From: Chloroflexi bacterium RBG_16_57_11
Lineage (GTDB): Bacteria > Chloroflexota > Anaerolineae > Anaerolineales > UBA4823
Reading direction: 5' to 3'
DNA length: 7,390 bases
Assembly: GCA_001795165.1 (NCBI GenBank)
Contig: MGNS01000007.1
Coordinates: 66,574 to 73,963 of the forward strand
Part shown: in pieces, positions 5,897-7,390 of the stretch
Layout of the letters: each line of letters starts with the position of its first letter
Numbering within the stretch: position 1 is the stretch's first letter
Position numbers and translations under genes: made by a program
The notes under the pieces: model-generated
Seen by the model: the letters and a program-made list of their open reading frames with translations, nothing else
Database searches by the model: none
What the model was told of the DNA's origin: nothing

Positions 5897-7195
5897 TTAC
5901 TCTCCCAGGTTGACACTCAGCTTGTATACTTGCGGCGCGTTGGTGATAATGTACACGTTGCCTTGCAGATCGAGCTTGATATCGAAGGCATGGCCTTCGT
6001 AATCGTCTGGGATTAGCTTGATATGGGCGCCGCCGTTGTCGAATATCTCGATGCCATCCTGATCGAGGATGTAGATCCGTCCCCGTCCATCCACAACCAG
6101 ATCTTCCGGATTGTCCAACAGCCCTGGCCCATCGCCCTTGGTGCCAAAGCGGTCGACGAAGTTACCCGCCGCGTCGAACTGATAGACCTGATTCTGGGCG
6201 TCATCCAGCAGGTAGCTATTTCCCAGCCCATCCACCGCAAGCCGACGCACGCTTGATATTTGTGTGTTCTTGACCAGGCCTTCTGTGATTTGCGGCTTGC
6301 GCCACAGCACCTGCCCATTGGGATCGAGCTTGATCAGGTCGAGCTCCCCGGCCGAGGTGTGTAGGGCGTAGATCATGTTGGCCGGATCGATTGCCACTGC
6401 ACTGTACCTGGTATCGGCAAATTTGCCGGGTATTGTGCCGGCCAGCGTGCCGTCTGCTGCAATGTAAATCAGGAGGTCCCCACGCCTGGCAACCAGCAGC
6501 CGTCCATTGTAATCGCTGGCCAAATCAGAGATAGTGGTGTAATCCGAATCATCCGGCTCGACGTTGGTGAGCCGTAGAAATTTACCTTCCGTGTCAAATT
6601 TTTGCACGCGGCCATCCTGAAACTCGGCTGTATAAATATTCCCGCTCGGATCGACTGCCAGGAAGCGTGCGTCATCCATTTGCCCTGGCCCCGTGCCTTC
6701 GGCGCCAAATTGCAGCCCAAAGCTATAGTCTGGGTTGGGGCTGGGTGTGGCGGACTGAAGTGCCAGCACTATCTCAGTCGGGAAAGCCGGCCGGGTAGCT
6801 GCCTGATTGATCGCCTCGTTGATCGATTGGTTGACAACCGAAGCTGTCGTGAATGCCCCTGCAGCCGCCAGGATGGCAGCAACGATCCCAACTCCCACAC
6901 AGATGAGCACCAGAACGCCGGTTACGACGGCGATCGAGGGCGAGCTGTGCTTTCGTGCCTGGTTGAAGTCGGTTGTTTGCGGCTCCTCCAGGCCGGAGAC
7001 CAGGATGACCACCGGTTGTTCAGCCGAGTCCGGCGCCGGCTGCTCAGGCACGCGATATTCCGGCGGTACCAGCACAGTGCTCCCGCAATATTCGCAGCGA
7101 ACAGTAGCGGTGTCATCTGGAACAGACAACGAGGCGCCGCAGGTCGGGCAATGCAATGATTCCGGTGAAGCTGGCGTTGCTGGGCTGCTGGGCAT
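5897..7195 (-). CDS. Zinc-ribbon, single-TM, NHL beta-propeller protein
   Basis: This 432-residue protein has three parts. The N-terminus holds a zinc ribbon with CPTCG (16-20) and CEYCG (34-38), so C16, C19, C34 and C37 would bind one metal. A proline- and acid-rich linker (about 43-85) leads to one strong membrane span at about 87-115. The rest (about 158-430) is six NHL-like blades, for example FGAEGTGPGQ (163-172) with AVDPSGNIYTAEF (180-192), and FGTKGDGPGLLDNPEDLVVD (350-369) with GRGRIYILD (370-378). Topology is probably zinc ribbon inside and propeller outside, so it could relay or scaffold across the membrane; NHL propellers generally bind proteins, RNA or sugars and have no single activity. 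The start has GAGGA (7207-7203) 7 nt upstream. It is the first gene of the four-gene cluster, 9 bp ahead of the acyltransferase. Domains are clear; role unknown. Confidence 0.87.
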   Translation of the reverse strand: MPSSPATPASPESLHCPTCGASLSVPDDTATVRCEYCGSTVLVPPEYRVPEQPAPDSAEQPVVILVSGLEEPQTTDFNQARKHSSPSIAVVTGVLVLICVGVGIVAAILAAAGAFTTASVVNQSINEAINQAATRPAFPTEIVLALQSATPSPNPDYSFGLQFGAEGTGPGQMDDARFLAVDPSGNIYTAEFQDGRVQKFDTEGKFLRLTNVEPDDSDYTTISDLASDYNGRLLVARRGDLLIYIAADGTLAGTIPGKFADTRYSAVAIDPANMIYALHTSAGELDLIKLDPNGQVLWRKPQITEGLVKNTQISSVRRLAVDGLGNSYLLDDAQNQVYQFDAAGNFVDRFGTKGDGPGLLDNPEDLVVDGRGRIYILDQDGIEIFDNGGAHIKLIPDDYEGHAFDIKLDLQGNVYIITNAPQVYKLSVNLGE

Positions 7196-7215
7196 GGTTA
7201 AGTCCTCGGGATAAG

Positions 7216-7243
7216 ATTATTCATAAAGATATAAAGTTGGCAA
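7216..7243 (-). promoter_or_regulatory. Candidate promoter for the NHL-to-UbiA cluster
   Basis: On the minus strand TTGCCA (7243-7238, 5 of 6) is followed by 16 nt and AATAAT (7221-7216, 5 of 6), giving a start near 7209 and a leader of about 14 nt. A rival is the perfect TATAAT at 7252-7247, which has no good -35. The 75-bp gap is AT-rich, so chance matches are a real risk. Confidence 0.45.
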
Positions 7244-7270
7244 CCAATTATATCCCCGAATGCATATCTC

Positions 7271-7390
7271 TTATTGATGTGCAATTTCGCGGCAGGTATC
7301 AACGAGATTAGCGACCGAAGGCAGGGCGGTCTTCTCAAGTGCTCCGCTGGCGGGTACAGACTGGTTCAAAGCTGCCAGCCGTCTGGAGGC
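7271..7390 (-). CDS. C-terminal end of an unidentified minus-strand gene (partial)
   Basis: The minus strand is open from the window edge for 39 codons and stops at TAA (7273-7271). The tail reads ASRRLAALNQSVPASGALEK and then ends LVDTCREIAHQ; composition and codon choice (CTG, GCC, ACC) resemble the neighbouring genes. The other two minus-strand frames stop within this stretch. The tail is too short to assign a family. It lies 75 bp upstream of the NHL gene in the same direction, so it may be the preceding gene of the same locus. A plus-strand frame from ATG at 7277 is also open but lacks a ribosome site and looks less protein-like. Confidence 0.5.
   Translation of the reverse strand, partial: ASRRLAALNQSVPASGALEKTALPSVANLVDTCREIAHQ

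Noticed and set aside
7277..7390. Plus-strand frame from ATG at 7277 open to the edge
   Set aside because: It has no ribosome site and an odd Cys/Gly-rich translation; the opposite minus-strand frame fits the direction and codon use of the neighbours better.
1..7390. Search for CRISPR arrays, tRNA/rRNA genes, transposases or att sites
   Set aside because: No regularly spaced repeats, tRNA-like cloverleaf, transposase motifs or long terminal repeats were seen; the intergenic gaps are all under 140 bp.

Overview
The window is GC-rich, densely coded bacterial chromosome with short AT-richer gaps. No phage, IS, CRISPR, tRNA or rRNA features were seen. The protein set is a bacterial deoxynucleoside kinase, DUF5666 repeats, a zinc-ribbon/NHL membrane protein, a UbiA prenyltransferase and a BrkB-type membrane protein. 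It would fit a Chloroflexota (Anaerolineae-like) genome, but that placement is an impression from protein style and is not proven by the sequence.

Layout. On the left, a minus-strand YihY/BrkB membrane protein gene (cut by the window edge) diverges from a plus-strand deoxynucleoside kinase gene. Their 92-bp gap holds two back-to-back promoter-like elements that share one palindromic TTGTACAA as their -35 region. A plus-strand gene for a secreted protein made of three DUF5666-like repeats follows, behind its own extended -10 promoter candidate. It converges on a minus-strand cluster, and a perfect 15-bp inverted repeat separates the two.

The minus-strand cluster (about 7195 down to 2541) is four closely spaced genes read in this order: a zinc-ribbon / single-TM / NHL beta-propeller protein; a lipoyl-domain protein fused to a NeuD/PglD-type acyltransferase; a DegT/DnrJ/EryC1 (PglE-like) PLP sugar aminotransferase; and a UbiA-family prenyltransferase. 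Gaps are 9, 26 and 33 bp, so a single operon is likely. The aminotransferase plus acyltransferase pair is the classic couple for turning a nucleotide-linked keto-sugar into an N-acylated amino sugar. No dehydratase or glycosyltransferase is visible here to complete such a path. The tail of another minus-strand reading frame lies at the right edge.

The most unusual item is the acyltransferase. Its first 145 or so residues look like the front of a 2-oxoacid dehydrogenase E2 (lipoyl domain with an ETTKS lysine motif, linker, degenerate peripheral-subunit-binding-like segment). The E2 catalytic core is replaced by a left-handed beta-helix sugar acyltransferase.
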